DNA from: JAFAGX01 sp035624085
GTDB taxonomy: Bacteria > Acidobacteriota > Terriglobia > Terriglobales > Acidobacteriaceae
Direction of reading: 5' to 3'
NCBI GenBank assembly: GCA_035624085.1
Contig: DASPSE010000411.1
Coordinates: forward strand, 41,074 to 105,073
DNA: 64,000 nucleotides
The position numbers and the translations under genes are program-made. The notes beneath the pieces were generated by a model. It saw nothing but the letters and a program-made list of their open reading frames with translations, did no database searches and was not told the origin of the DNA. Each line of letters starts with the position of its first letter. Within the stretch, counting starts at the first letter, position 1. This document shows positions 8,901 through 19,500 of this stretch, in pieces.

Positions 8901-9656
8901 TCAGCCGGTTTGGCGTCGATGCTGGCGGAAAAATTCCCCATTCCAATTTCCTGGGCGGAGACTGGTATTTGTTTGGAGGCTACGAAGGTTTCCGCTACCC
9001 CCTGAGCCAAACCTTCGAGCGGAGCTTCCCCACCGCGTCGTTGCCGCGAGGATGCTCTGGATCGTTACAGAGCCGTAGGCCGTTTTGCTCACGGAAGCCG
9101 AGGCGTTTTCGACTGCCTGCATACGGACCTTTCCCGATGTTCTCTCTCGCACAGCGATTACCGGAACTTTACTGGCGGCTCCTCTGCCGCGTGGACCTTT
9201 TCTTTTGCCGCCTACATAGGTTTCGTCAGCTTCGACGATCCCAGAGAACTTCTGACAGAACTCATCATCTTCCGACATAGCGGTGCGGACGCGGTGAGCC
9301 ATGTACCACGCTGTCTTGTAGGTCACCCCAAGCTGGCGTTGCAATTCCTTGGCGCTGATTCCTTTCTTGCCAGAGCAAACCAGGTAGATCGCAAGGAACC
9401 ATTTAGTGAGCGGGGTGTGCGAGTCGTGGAAGATGGTGCCAGTGGTCACGCTGTATTGATAGCGGCAGTCAACGCACTCGTACAGGTGGCGAACCTTCTG
9501 AGTCTTTCCTTCGGCGTCAAACTTCATAATGCGCTTCGATTCGCAGCGCGGACACTCAAGACCTTTAGGCCAACGAATGCGCTCAAAGTGAGCGATGCAC
9601 TTTTCTTCGTCGGCAAACTTGTTAACTATCTCGAAAATGGAGGGTTGCATCTTCAT
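8901..9656 (-). pseudogene. IS1595-family transposase, C-terminally broken
   Basis: The first roughly 190 residues are a convincing IS1595 transposase: an N-terminal zinc-binding domain (CPRCESKRIMKF, YECVDCRYQYSVTTGTIF), the helical HDSHTPLTKWFLAIY segment, and the first catalytic acidic residue in VEADETYVGGK. After VENASAS (about position 9100) the family resemblance stops and the frame runs through unrelated sequence to 8901; the second and third DDE catalytic residues are missing. The ATG at 9656 has its own promoter only about 20 bases upstream. The element is therefore probably immobile. Its arrival or partial deletion may explain the missing 5' part of the neighbouring dmpA. Confidence 0.75.
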
Positions 9657-9673
9657 GGCTGCCTCGCATTCTC

Positions 9674-9702
9674 AAAGTAGCAAATCCTCTATACTTTGTC
9701 AA
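9674..9702 (-). promoter_or_regulatory. Promoter of the IS1595 transposase
   Basis: TTGACA (9702-9697), 17-bp spacer, TACTTT (9679-9674) on the minus strand, with the transposase ATG at 9656. This gives a very short leader of about 10 bases, common for insertion sequences. Confidence 0.6.
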
Positions 9703-9724
9703 GGGGATAATCACCAAAGAATTA

Positions 9725-9747
9725 AGACTTAGTTCCTTTCTAAGTCT
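9725..9747. repeat. Perfect inverted repeat beside the IS1595 promoter
   Basis: AGACTTAG (9725-9732) and CTAAGTCT (9740-9747) form an 8-bp perfect stem with a 7-nt loop. It lies between the transposase promoter and the truncated dmpA, so it could belong to the element's terminus or be a transcription stop protecting the transposase. Confidence 0.4.
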
Positions 9748-9781
9748 CAGCGAAGCTAGATATGGCGTTGACCATCCCTAG

Positions 9782-10591
9782 GGAATTTACGGTGTAACGC
9801 GTGTTGCCGACGCACTCATCGATTACATGCTGGCCTTGCCCGGAAATGAGGATGTCGAGTCCATCAATCCGCTGGTCGGCGAGACCAACGACGGATATCT
9901 GAACGACATTCGGGCACGCCCCATCAGGCGGGAGGATGTGTTCGCCGCCATCAAGAACGCCAACGGCGGGGCGGTAGAGGAGGGTTCGGTCGGTGCGAGC
10001 ACTGGAACCGTGGCATTCGACTTCAAGGGTGGAATTGGAACCGCTTCTCGCCGTCTGCCGTCGCAGCTGGGCAGCTACTCGGTCGGCGTTCTAGTGCAGA
10101 CGAACTTTGGGGGCGTGCTCACCATCGCGGGCGCTCCCGTAGGTCGGGAACTGGGTCGATACTACCTTCGCAAGGAGCTTCAGCAAGAAGACACCGCAAC
10201 GGATCGGGGAAACGGGTCGGTGATCGTTGTTATCGCGACCGATGCGCCCGTGGATGCACGGAACCTGAAGCGGATGGCAGCGAGGGCGATGCTCGAGCTG
10301 GGTCGCACGGGTGCTGCGGGCTCGAACGGCAGTGGGGACTATGTGATTGCGTTTTCGACCGCGCAGCAGGTGCGGATACGCTCAAACGATAAGGTGTCAA
10401 CCCGGCATATCGAGTTGCTATCGAATGATGCGATGTCTCCGTTGTTCCTCGCGGTTATCGAAGCCACGGAAGAGGCGGTGTATAACTCCCTACTTCGAGC
10501 AACGACAATGACCGGACGTGGGCATACGGTCGATGCGCTGCCCATTGAGAAGACGACTGAAATATTGAAGAGCCATCGAGTCATCAAGTGA
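9782..10591 (+). pseudogene. dmpA: Truncated DmpA-type aminopeptidase (P1 family), N-terminus missing
   Basis: DmpA-family peptidases are Ntn-hydrolases (about 370 residues) that release N-terminal L- or D-amino acids after self-cleavage before a nucleophilic Ser. The retained part includes GIYGVTRVADALIDYML upstream of the first ATG (9827), ETNDGYLNDIRARPI, the cleavage region EEGSVGASTGT with the likely Gly-Ser scissile site, and the complete C-terminal beta subunit. The frame is closed by TAG at 9779, so about 110-130 N-terminal residues are gone, and 1.3 kb upstream stands an orphan promoter followed by the broken IS. The ORF from 9827 could in principle be translated, but without the alpha-subunit start it should not be active. 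Confidence 0.78.
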
Positions 10592-10648
10592 CGAACAATA
10601 ATCTGAGAGACGCCTATGCCGCATTAAATGCTTTGCATTGAGTCATCC

Positions 10649-13276
10649 CTAATCGGTCATTCCTGTCTCGGGGTAATAGAGCGCATTTAAGAACAGCTTG
10701 TAGGTGGCATGGCTCTGGGCACGGAAAAGCGGACGAAAGCCGAACATCACGATACGGCCCTTGCCGTCCTTTATGTCGACAACAGCCGCCTTGCCCGTCA
10801 TCCTTTCGCCACCAACAATCCAACCCGAAAGAAGTTCGTTCTCGCCTGGATAGCTTGCTGCGATACGTGACTCCACGTTCACTCTGCCCGAATCGAAAAT
10901 ATCCATGGCGAGACTGTTGGCCCCGCCTGGCCGCGAACCGCTAAACATTACCGCGCCCTCGGTTGGCATGCCGAAGCCCAAAGGCTCGTTGGGATCTACG
11001 GTGATACGGATAATTGAGTTCGGTACGAAGAACTTCGAATGATCCACATCTCCCAGAGCATCGCGAACCGGCACTTGGAGATCCTTCATCGCCAAACCGC
11101 AGGCCTCGTTCACCGTTACAAGCGTCCCGCCGGACTTGATGAAGTCCTTGATCGCGCGCAGGCCTTCTTCGCCGATCCCGCCCGTGTATTCTGGCGGGAG
11201 ATTGGGTTCGATGTCCGGCCTCCCAGGTTGCGGTCCCCGCTTACCCGTCACGATCGTGTCGCGGCTTTCGGCGGGAAGAATCAGCACGTCGAACCTATTC
11301 GCCAGTCCGCCCTCTTTCACGTCCTGGTTGTGCAGCGTCACGTAGGGAATGTGCAGATCGTCGAGCACATAGCGTGTCCAGCCTTCGTCCATGCTGCTTT
11401 GGTACGACTGATAGAGGCCAATGCGCGGCGCCTTGAGGTTGCCGAGTTTCATCCCCTGCGTGCTGTTCAGCGCCGCCGGCGTGATGTGCCATTTGCTGAG
11501 CAGATCGGAGATGACGCTCTGCCCCTCACCATCCTGTTTGATGACGAAGGCCCCGGGAGCCAAGGTCTTCTGTCCCAGAGTAGCCGGCGCGAGTGTCCGC
11601 CCGACACTACCACCGTGGGCCAGCACTCCGGCCGCTACCGCATAGGAGGCGTTTAAGCTGGGATCGAGTACTACGTAGGCCGGATTGCCGGACGGCGTCT
11701 TGCCGGCAGGATAGACAGCCTCTTCAACTGGCTTGGTGCGTACATTGATGGGTTCGCTGATGCGGTTGGTACTCACGCCCATCAGATACGGCAGTGTCCA
11801 CCCACTGTTGTCATAAGGTGCAATCGGCGGTCCGTCCGGATACTGGCGGATATCCGGGTACTTCTGCCGGTCCAGCAGCGTGATTGCCTGCGCACGATAG
11901 GGCTGGGCCAGCGGCACGATGAAGGAACCAACGGGATAGCTCTTACCCCCAGCCACAAATGCGTCCTGAGCCTGCTTCACTTCGAGCCCGCCCATCAGCA
12001 AAGCATTCACCATCTTGATCGCTGTTAGCGAGTCGTGTTGTTCGGCCGAAATCACGAACCCGCCTTCGCCGCCTGGCGCCTCAATACCTTCCTTGTTCAT
12101 CTTGTAGAAGTTAAGAAGGAAGTCGGTCTTATGCTCATGGGCAGTGCGGATAGCGGCAAAGTTCAAAATCAGCTCATTGTCCACGATGTCCTGAAGGCGC
12201 CACCAGCCGCCCAGCCAAGGATGTGGGGTGTTTACGCCTATTCTCGTCAAATCGTCGGGAAGCTGATTAGGAGAAATGAAGATCGGGGTGGCCACTCGTG
12301 CGCTTGCCGCTTCCGTCAAGAAACTCACTATGTTATGAGTCCACGCTACCTCGTCTTCTCCACCGGTCCACCAACCCGTGTACCCTTCATTATGGGTGAT
12401 GCCAGTCTTACCGGCCTCATCGAGGGCGTAGCGCATGTTAGCGCCCATGACCTCAATGCCTGTCCATACCAGGGAGTTAACGTCGGGAAGGAACGGATCG
12501 CCGTAAGGAGAAATAAACTGACGGGGGCTGGTGATCCCGCTCTGATGCTCTGAGATAAAAATCTGGGGCAACCAGTCTCGGAACAGCACGCCACCTTCGG
12601 CCCGGACTTCCGGCAGGTTGAACATGTAGAAGTCGCGGTTGTCGTCATGGCCGGCATAATGATGGTAAAGCCACGGCATAGGCCCGCCCTCATATTCGGT
12701 GCCAACATACTTGCGGTACCATTCTGTCACCATCTGCTCGCCATCCGGGTTCACGCTCGGGATCAGAAGAACAATGACGTCGCTTAAGACTTTTTCCACG
12801 TCAAACGGAGCATCGCCCTTGGCCAGCCGGTACGCCAGCTCGAGCGACATCTGGCTGGCACCGATCTCAGTTGAGTGAATGTTGCATCCCATGGCGATGA
12901 TGACTCCGCCCTCTGCGGCGAGCTTAGCGGCCCCCTCCGGCGTGAGGCCGCGTGCGTCACGCAACTGATGGCTGATTTGTTTATATCGATCCAAGTTCTT
13001 CATGTTCTCGGCCGTAGTGATGATCGCCATCATGTCCCGCTTCTTCAGGACCGTTTCGCCAATTTGAATTACCTTGACGCGAGGTGACTCGGAAGCCAGC
13101 ATCTGGAGGTATCCCACGATTTGGGCGTAATCAGCGAGCTTGCGATCCGTTCCAGAGCGGAAGCCCAGGTACTGCTCGGGCGAGGTCTGCGCCAACCCGA
13201 GGAAGGGCAGCAAGAGCCAAATCGCCATTAAGCCGATGACGGCTCTACTGCAACGATGTTTATGAACGGCACCCAT
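10649..13276 (-). CDS. M14 family zinc carboxypeptidase-like peptidase, secreted
   Basis: An 875-residue secreted peptidase. ATG 13276 (MGAVHKHRCSRAVIGLMAI, signal peptide ending GLAQ) with GGGGGA upstream is preferred over the ATG at 13342. The M14 core shows the zinc pair in CNIHSTEIGASQMSLEL, IPSVNPDGEQMVTEWY with the typical NPDG, and DNRDFYMFNLPE and ISEHQSG downstream. The C-terminal half contains a glutamine-amidotransferase-like segment (ILPAESRDTIVTG, EEGLRAIKDFIKSGGTLV), as often seen in large acidobacterial M14 proteins. It is the last gene of the TonB1-S41-S41-M14 run on the minus strand, 108 bp after the preceding S41 stop, so it probably processes peptides handled by that receptor. 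Confidence 0.82.
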   Translation of the reverse strand: MGAVHKHRCSRAVIGLMAIWLLLPFLGLAQTSPEQYLGFRSGTDRKLADYAQIVGYLQMLASESPRVKVIQIGETVLKKRDMMAIITTAENMKNLDRYKQISHQLRDARGLTPEGAAKLAAEGGVIIAMGCNIHSTEIGASQMSLELAYRLAKGDAPFDVEKVLSDVIVLLIPSVNPDGEQMVTEWYRKYVGTEYEGGPMPWLYHHYAGHDDNRDFYMFNLPEVRAEGGVLFRDWLPQIFISEHQSGITSPRQFISPYGDPFLPDVNSLVWTGIEVMGANMRYALDEAGKTGITHNEGYTGWWTGGEDEVAWTHNIVSFLTEAASARVATPIFISPNQLPDDLTRIGVNTPHPWLGGWWRLQDIVDNELILNFAAIRTAHEHKTDFLLNFYKMNKEGIEAPGGEGGFVISAEQHDSLTAIKMVNALLMGGLEVKQAQDAFVAGGKSYPVGSFIVPLAQPYRAQAITLLDRQKYPDIRQYPDGPPIAPYDNSGWTLPYLMGVSTNRISEPINVRTKPVEEAVYPAGKTPSGNPAYVVLDPSLNASYAVAAGVLAHGGSVGRTLAPATLGQKTLAPGAFVIKQDGEGQSVISDLLSKWHITPAALNSTQGMKLGNLKAPRIGLYQSYQSSMDEGWTRYVLDDLHIPYVTLHNQDVKEGGLANRFDVLILPAESRDTIVTGKRGPQPGRPDIEPNLPPEYTGGIGEEGLRAIKDFIKSGGTLVTVNEACGLAMKDLQVPVRDALGDVDHSKFFVPNSIIRITVDPNEPLGFGMPTEGAVMFSGSRPGGANSLAMDIFDSGRVNVESRIAASYPGENELLSGWIVGGERMTGKAAVVDIKDGKGRIVMFGFRPLFRAQSHATYKLFLNALYYPETGMTD

Positions 13277-13384
13277 GGTTCCCCCAAGTCTCTCGCGGGG
13301 ACCTACAGGTGTAACGCCTAGGCTTACCCGCCGGATGTCCAAATCACCGATTCGCCTTCCCCCGTGCCGGATCTTGTCAGACTG

Positions 13385-14764
13385 TCATCGCGCTTTTGCG
13401 CGAGCCCACGCCAGCACCTGAATCGCTTTGGCCATGGCTGGATCCTTCCCCGTGGCCAGATCGGAAGCGGAAAACAACGGAATCTCTATGTCAGGCGGAA
13501 TTCCAGGCCCATCAAACGCCTTCCCCTCCGGCGTCAGAAAAACCTCATTGGGCAACCCGAATCTCCACCCATTGGGAAGTCTGCGGCCAAAAACATCAGA
13601 GAACACTCCTTGCGTGTTCTCGCCGATGCGCGTGATGTGCGGCGTCCGGCCCATCAGCGCCTGCGTGAAAGTTTCCCCGGCACTCACCGTACTGGGCCCG
13701 GTCAGCTCCACTACCGGACCCAGGAAGTGGGGCCGCGTACTTGGCTTGACGATACTCGGATCACCGGGCGTCCAATTATTACGATCCACGGGATCGGCCC
13801 GAGCAACTTTGTTGTATGCCAAATACTCGTGCGTGGCCAGCCGGGACGCAATCGCCAGCCCGAGGGGATCCGCTCCACCACTGTTGATCCGGACATCGAT
13901 CACGAGAGCCTTTAGATTTGGGTCCGAAAAGATTGTGTCCAGCGCGTTCTCCAGCTCTGCCAGGTCCGATTCGAATTCACCAGTGGCACTATACCCCTCG
14001 AAGGAGAGAATTCTGAGATATCCCGTGGCTGTATCGATGTGGCCGTACTGAACCTGATCTAGACAAAACTTGCGCAAGGGCCCCGTCACATATGCGCTGT
14101 CGGTGACCTTCAGCACAGACTGCGGCGAGCGTTTGATGCCTAGACGAAATCCCTGAAAGCTCATCCCGATGCCTGGGGCATCGATGCTCGTATGCGCGTC
14201 ACCAAAAGGCTGAATCATGCCCGCAAGGATGGCGAACAGGTCGATTGGGCTCGTCTCCGCCGTGACCTTCGGCCGGTTGGCGGTCACCAACTTGCCCCAA
14301 TCCACATGCTTGAGATCGAACGAAATGTATTGCTCCGCCCAGGTTCTGGTAAACACCTCGAAGTTATCCTGAGGCGTGTCCGGAGTGAGATGGTCGCAAA
14401 CCGCCGGCATGCAGGAGATGCGTTCCATCCGGATATCGGAAGCCGCGCCTTCCAGATGCAAGCGTTTGTGATCGTTGCTACCGTTCAAGCGGATAAAAAA
14501 CTCCTGCGAATCAGTGTCGAAGTCTTCGTTTGCCCTGAAAGTGGCTTCCCGGTCCCCGGTGGCGCCGGTCGAGCGAGTCGCGCTGAAACCAGCCACGCAG
14601 GTTGTCGAGGTGACCTCAAACGTCTTCCAATCCGCGCCCTTGACAACAAAGACGTTGCCGTAACCCTCACTGCGCCACACCCCATCCAGCGACTGTGCCG
14701 CCAGGGGCAGGCAGGAAATCAACGAAATCAAGACCATTTCGGCCGAGCGGATTCTCATTTTCAC
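13385..14764 (-). CDS. S41 family peptidase, copy 1
   Basis: A 459-residue secreted serine peptidase with signal peptide (MKMRIRSAEMVLISL...PLAAQ). An N-terminal beta-rich domain (residues about 25-130) precedes a Tricorn-type S41 core: the His in GDAHTSIDAP, the IDVRINSGGADPLG strand-turn, and the Ser in TGPSTVSAGETF, with GENTQGVFSDVFG after it. It is a close paralog of the next gene upstream (14974-16398); long blocks of sequence are identical, indicating a fairly recent tandem duplication. Between the two copies lies the 3' remnant of a TonB receptor, so the duplicated unit was receptor plus peptidase. Likely role: degradation of peptides in the periplasm or at the surface. Confidence 0.85.
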   Translation of the reverse strand: MKMRIRSAEMVLISLISCLPLAAQSLDGVWRSEGYGNVFVVKGADWKTFEVTSTTCVAGFSATRSTGATGDREATFRANEDFDTDSQEFFIRLNGSNDHKRLHLEGAASDIRMERISCMPAVCDHLTPDTPQDNFEVFTRTWAEQYISFDLKHVDWGKLVTANRPKVTAETSPIDLFAILAGMIQPFGDAHTSIDAPGIGMSFQGFRLGIKRSPQSVLKVTDSAYVTGPLRKFCLDQVQYGHIDTATGYLRILSFEGYSATGEFESDLAELENALDTIFSDPNLKALVIDVRINSGGADPLGLAIASRLATHEYLAYNKVARADPVDRNNWTPGDPSIVKPSTRPHFLGPVVELTGPSTVSAGETFTQALMGRTPHITRIGENTQGVFSDVFGRRLPNGWRFGLPNEVFLTPEGKAFDGPGIPPDIEIPLFSASDLATGKDPAMAKAIQVLAWARAKAR

Positions 14765-14798
14765 AAACTATCTCCCAAGAGTGTTTAAGAGCGCTGCA

Positions 14799-14870
14799 TC
14801 AGAATGCGATCCGGGCGCTTAACTGAAGAGAGCACTCCTCAATGCAAACTTCTTGAACTGCGATACCGAG
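14799..14870 (-). pseudogene. Relic of the 3' end of a TonB-dependent receptor
   Basis: The minus-strand frame ends SLQLSARIAF-stop, closely matching the last residues of TonB1 (MMLSARITF-stop) and TonB2 (MQISARITF-stop); the DNA just before the stop is identical to TonB1 for 15 bases. This terminal aromatic beta-strand is the outer-membrane insertion signal of the receptors. Upstream the resemblance fades within about 50-100 bases. The relic sits exactly where a receptor would end ahead of S41 copy 1. The left coordinate is the stop; the right one is approximate. Confidence 0.6.
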
Positions 14871-14973
14871 ATGGCCTGTGTTCCGGAACCGAATCCGCGT
14901 AAGAACGGGATTCGCGCAAGAACATCTCCGGGTGACGTCTTCGCAACAGCTTGTCCCAGCTTCGTCCGATAAC

Positions 14974-16398
14974 TTATTTTCCTGCCGACGCTCGGGTAGC
15001 ACCGCCAGTGGGCGTATGTGCCTTGATCGAAGCAAGCACCTCAATCGCTTTGGCCATCGCTGGATCCTTCCCCGCGGCCAGATCGGAAGCGGCGAACACC
15101 GGAACCTCTATGTCAGGCGGAATTCCAGGCCCATCAAACGCTTTCCCCTCCGATGTTAGGAAGACCTCATTGGGCAAGCCAAATCTCCACCCATTGGGAA
15201 GTCTGCGGCCCAAAACGTCAGAGAACACTCCTTGCGTGTTCTCGCCGATGCGAGTGATGTGCGGCGTCCGCCCCATCAGCGCCTGGGTGAAGGTTTCTCC
15301 GGCGCTCACCGTGCTCGGTCCAGTCAATTCCACCACCGGACCGCGAAATCCCGGCCGCGTACCTGGCTTGACGACGCTCGGATCGGTGGGCGTCCACTTA
15401 TTACGATCGGCGGGATCGGCGCGAGCGACTTTGTTGTAAGCCAAATACTCGCGGGTCGCCAGACGGGATGCAATCGCCAGCCCGTAGGGATCGGATCCAC
15501 CACTGTTGATCCGGACATCAATCACCAGCGCTTTCATGCTCGTATCGGAAAAGATTGTGTCCAGCGCGTTCTCCAACTCCGCCAGACCAGATGCAAAATC
15601 GCCGGCAGCACTGAAGCCGCTAAACGAAAGAATCCTGAGGTATCCGGTGGCTTCGTCAATATGGCCGTACTGCACCTGGTTTTCGCAAAACTTCTGCAAT
15701 GGGCTTTTCAGGTATGCACTGTCGGTGACCGTCAGCGCATCCTTCTGCGAGCGTTCGACGCCCAGCCGGAATCCGTGAAAGCTCATCCCGATGGCCGGGG
15801 CGTTGATGCTCGTATGCGCGTCACCAAAAGGCTGAATCATGCCCGCAAGGATGGCGAACAGGTCGATTGGTCTCGTCTCGGCCGTGACCTTCGGCCGGTT
15901 GGCGGCCACCACCTTGTCCCAATCCACATGCTTGAGATCGAACGAAATGTATTGCTCCGCCCAGGTTCTGGCAAACACTTCGAAGTTGTCGGGGAGGGTG
16001 TCGGGCGTGGGATGGTCGCATATCGCTGGCATCCGTGAAAGGCGATCGATCCGCATGTCCGAGGCTGAGCCATCGAAATGCAATACCTTGTGGTCGTTGC
16101 TGCCACCAGGTCGCAAGAAGAACGGCCGACCCTCTTTTGTTTTGAAAGTGGCCTCGCGGTCCGACATTGCGTCTCCGGAGCGAGTTGCAGTGAATCCTGG
16201 CACGCAAGTGGTGGACGTGATTTCGAAGGCTTCCCATTCCCCGCCTCGAACATTGAAGGCGTAGCCATAGCCCTCGCTGCGCCATGTTCCATCAAGCAAT
16301 TGCCCGGTAGCTGGCGCAACCGAAAGGAGAGCGGCAGCAAGCAGAATAGGAATCTGAATGGCCCATCGCATCACGTTCTTACTTAACCGGCTTGCCAT
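14974..16398 (-). CDS. S41 family peptidase, copy 2
   Basis: A 474-residue secreted Tricorn-type S41 peptidase. ATG 16398 has GGAGG at 5 bases; the signal peptide ends APATGQ. Motifs match copy 1: GDAHTSINAP, IDVRINSGGSDPYG, TGPSTVSAGETF, GENTQGVFSDVLG and the FDGPGIPPDIEVPV tail. It differs from copy 1 mainly in the N-terminal domain and in a C-terminal extension (SIKAHTPTGGATRASAGK). It follows TonB1 by 177 bp on the same strand and is probably cotranscribed with it. Function is inferred to be cleavage of peptides that the receptor imports or that are met at the cell surface. Confidence 0.85.
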   Translation of the reverse strand: MASRLSKNVMRWAIQIPILLAAALLSVAPATGQLLDGTWRSEGYGYAFNVRGGEWEAFEITSTTCVPGFTATRSGDAMSDREATFKTKEGRPFFLRPGGSNDHKVLHFDGSASDMRIDRLSRMPAICDHPTPDTLPDNFEVFARTWAEQYISFDLKHVDWDKVVAANRPKVTAETRPIDLFAILAGMIQPFGDAHTSINAPAIGMSFHGFRLGVERSQKDALTVTDSAYLKSPLQKFCENQVQYGHIDEATGYLRILSFSGFSAAGDFASGLAELENALDTIFSDTSMKALVIDVRINSGGSDPYGLAIASRLATREYLAYNKVARADPADRNKWTPTDPSVVKPGTRPGFRGPVVELTGPSTVSAGETFTQALMGRTPHITRIGENTQGVFSDVLGRRLPNGWRFGLPNEVFLTSEGKAFDGPGIPPDIEVPVFAASDLAAGKDPAMAKAIEVLASIKAHTPTGGATRASAGK

Positions 16399-16575
16399 AT
16401 CGCCTCCCAGGAGATGTGGTCACTTTCATGACCCGCAGTAAACATGGGACTCATCGTTCTGAATTCCAATCCCTGCCTCGCCTTTGCGAACGCTGCGGGT
16501 GGGCAGTCGATGCGTGGCGCGTCCTGCCATCATCACCGGACCCGATTTGAGAGCCGGACTGTTGTGAACGCCCAA

Positions 16576-19500
16576 TCAGAAAGTGATCCGGGCGCTTAAC
16601 ATCATTTGACGCGGACCTGCGGCGTCGACGGTTTGTACGTTTGAGATCGTGTTGAAATTGGGCAGGCCAATATCCAGATTTGTTGGCGGCTGATAGTTGG
16701 GATGGTTGAACACGTTCGCTACCGATGCTCCCAGTCTAAATTGCACCCGCTCCTGATAGAGTGGAATCGATTTGAATAGCGACAAAGATACGGCTTGGGT
16801 GCCAGGACCGACCACCGAACCCACCTGCGAGTCCCCAAAGCGGCCAATGTTGTTCGCCGGAACTGAAAAGGCTGCGGGGTTGATCCACTCGTTAATCGAC
16901 TTATGTGCGGGATACAGAGGTACCCCGGGAACTCTATCTGCGCGCTCGTCGGTTCCATTGATAATGTCCCAGCCCGTTCCGGAGGGATCGACGCCATTTG
17001 CCTGTACCGACAAGAAAGGCCCCGTCTGGAACAACACAACGCCAGCCAGTTCCCATCGGCTCACGACCTGGTCGAGCAGCGCATTGCTCTTGTAGGTGAA
17101 CGGTAAATTGTAAATGAAGGTGGTCTGGAAGCGTTGGCGGCGAGTGAAAGAGACGTTGCCGTAGTCATAGTTTATATCGTAGATATTGCTCGGAACGCCT
17201 CCATCGTCGCCTGAGGTGAACGAGCGTGGAGAGGCGCCTTCGACATTGGACAAGTTTACAGCGTGGTTGTAGCTGGCTTCGAACTGGAGGCCATGGGAAA
17301 AGCGCTTGTTTAGATCGATCGTAAAGGCTTCGTAATTGGTTCGCCCCCCGGTTGCATAATCATAGATCGGGCCAATTTGAGGAAATGGCTCTGTTGCTGC
17401 CACCGCGGCATAACCTAGCGTGTTGGGTTGAACTTGATTGATCTGCGGCAAGTAGCCCTGCTGGCTGCCATGACTTCCGTCATAGGTGAGCCGGAGACCG
17501 GTTTGGAAACCGAGGTCGCGCTCGTAGGTCAGGTTCCACTGGTGAACACGGGGATCCAGATGATGATAATCATAGGCATCACAGATAATGTCGGTTCCCG
17601 GCACCGCTTGCGGGGTGGGGAAAGGATGTGGGCTCGAGGCAGTTAATGATAAAGCCGGGATGTTGCCGTTCGGCCCGCTAAAGCTATTCGTGAAGAAACC
17701 ATCAAAACCGGACTCAATGGCGAACATACCTTGGATGACTTCGCTATAGAGCGTCTGGTAGTAGAGTCCATAGCCGCCTCGCAGAACGTTCTTGCTATCC
17801 CTGGTAATGCGCCATGCAAACCCAAGTCGTGGGCCAAAATCGGTTGTCGGTGTATAACGCCCGATCGGCGGAAGTCCTAGCTGCGACGCGAGTACGAGGG
17901 GCGTCGGAGCGAGGGAAGTCGCCACGTTCGGATTCACGTAACCGGCCGCTATTTGATTCGGCAGCACGAAATCGCCATGCACTGATCCGACGCCGGTGCT
18001 GCTTGGACAAACTGAAGGCACGTACGTGTTTATTGTAGCGTTGCAGTTGATAGGGGTATAGATGTTCGGATCGAAGTTCGCCTCGTTCCAGCCGTAATCC
18101 TGCATGACGGGCTGATATTCCCAGCGCAGACCGAAGTTGAGCGTGAGGCTCGGCGTCACTTTCCAACTGTCCTGGCCGAAGAAAGCCCAAATGTTCGACC
18201 AACCGTCAAATGGATCCTTGGTGCTTGTCGCAACCGCCGTTTCATCCGGGATTCCCAGCAGAAAAGCGGCAAACGGATTCCCAATCAATGATGCGCTTTC
18301 GGAGTTATTGAAATCATACGATCCATAGCGGTTCTGGAATGAGTTGGAGCGATAGGCGGTCAGGTGCTGGAAACTTCCGCCGAATTTAAACGTGTGATTG
18401 CCCCGCACGATTGTCAGGTTATCGAGCGCTTGGACGACTCCGCTCCTTTGCACCTGGTCGTAAATGCTGGATGTCCCTGTGAAACCAGAAATCTCGAAAT
18501 CCGGAATGACATTGAAACTGGGCGGCGGGAAACCAGTGGGTAGCAGTGTACTGAGACCGATTTGTTGGGCAACGGTAGCGCCTAACAATTTGTTAAACCC
18601 AAAGTTCTGGGGCGAGCCGCTCCAGCCCGCGCGGATTTCATTGACCACATTCGAGTTAAAAACGTAGTTGTAGGCGCCCATCACAGCCCAGTATTTCTGG
18701 TAAGTAGTAAAGGGACCCGCCAAGGGTGTGCCGGCGTTATCCTCACCGTTCAGATTTAGCGCTATTGCGTTGGGTGTTTGCGATAAATTTCTGATCTTGT
18801 AAGTCCCCCGGATGAACAACGACTGCTTCGCGTTGATGACCTCATCGAGCCGCAAATCGCCCTGGTTGCTGCTGATCGGGGTAGGAAAATTCTGGACATA
18901 GTTATTCACGATAGAGTTGGCTGGCCCGGTATTCGGCAGCGGGAACATGTACTGCAGCACGTTTTGCGCGTATGGCGAGATCAGGTTCTTTGGAATTTGG
19001 TTGCTGGGGAAGAACGTACATGGCGGCGAGCTGCATGCCGTGTCAGTGGGGCTGAAGGGATTGCCAATTGGTGTCGTAAAAACGGAAAGATCGCCACTGC
19101 GCATCGCTAGCGACGGCACGCTGTCGACTATCACGGTCTGGTTGGGCAGACGCAATCCCTCGTATGCCATGAAGAAAAACGTCCGGTCCTTCACGATGGC
19201 CCCGCCGAGACTGGCCCCGAAATCGTTCATATGGAGCGCTGGAAGCGTGTGGCTGATCGGGTTCCGGGCGTCGAAATCAGTGTTCATAAAATTGTCGTAA
19301 GCGTTGCCGTGAAACGTATTGGTGCCGCTTTTGCTGATGGTGGTGACATTGGCTACGGAGCCGTATTCCGCTGTGTTGTCGCTTTCATTGATGTGAATTT
19401 CCGAGATGGCGTCAAACGCCGGAAACAGCTCCGTCGCTGGGCCCTGGGCAAAAGGGCTTTGGGTGCTGAGGCCATCGATGCTGGTTGTCACCTGGGCCGG

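Noticed and set aside
8816..9010. Minus-strand 64-residue frame overlapping the transposase end
   Set aside because: Composition looks protein-like, but it has no ribosome binding site, no recognisable family and lies in scar DNA; not called as a gene.
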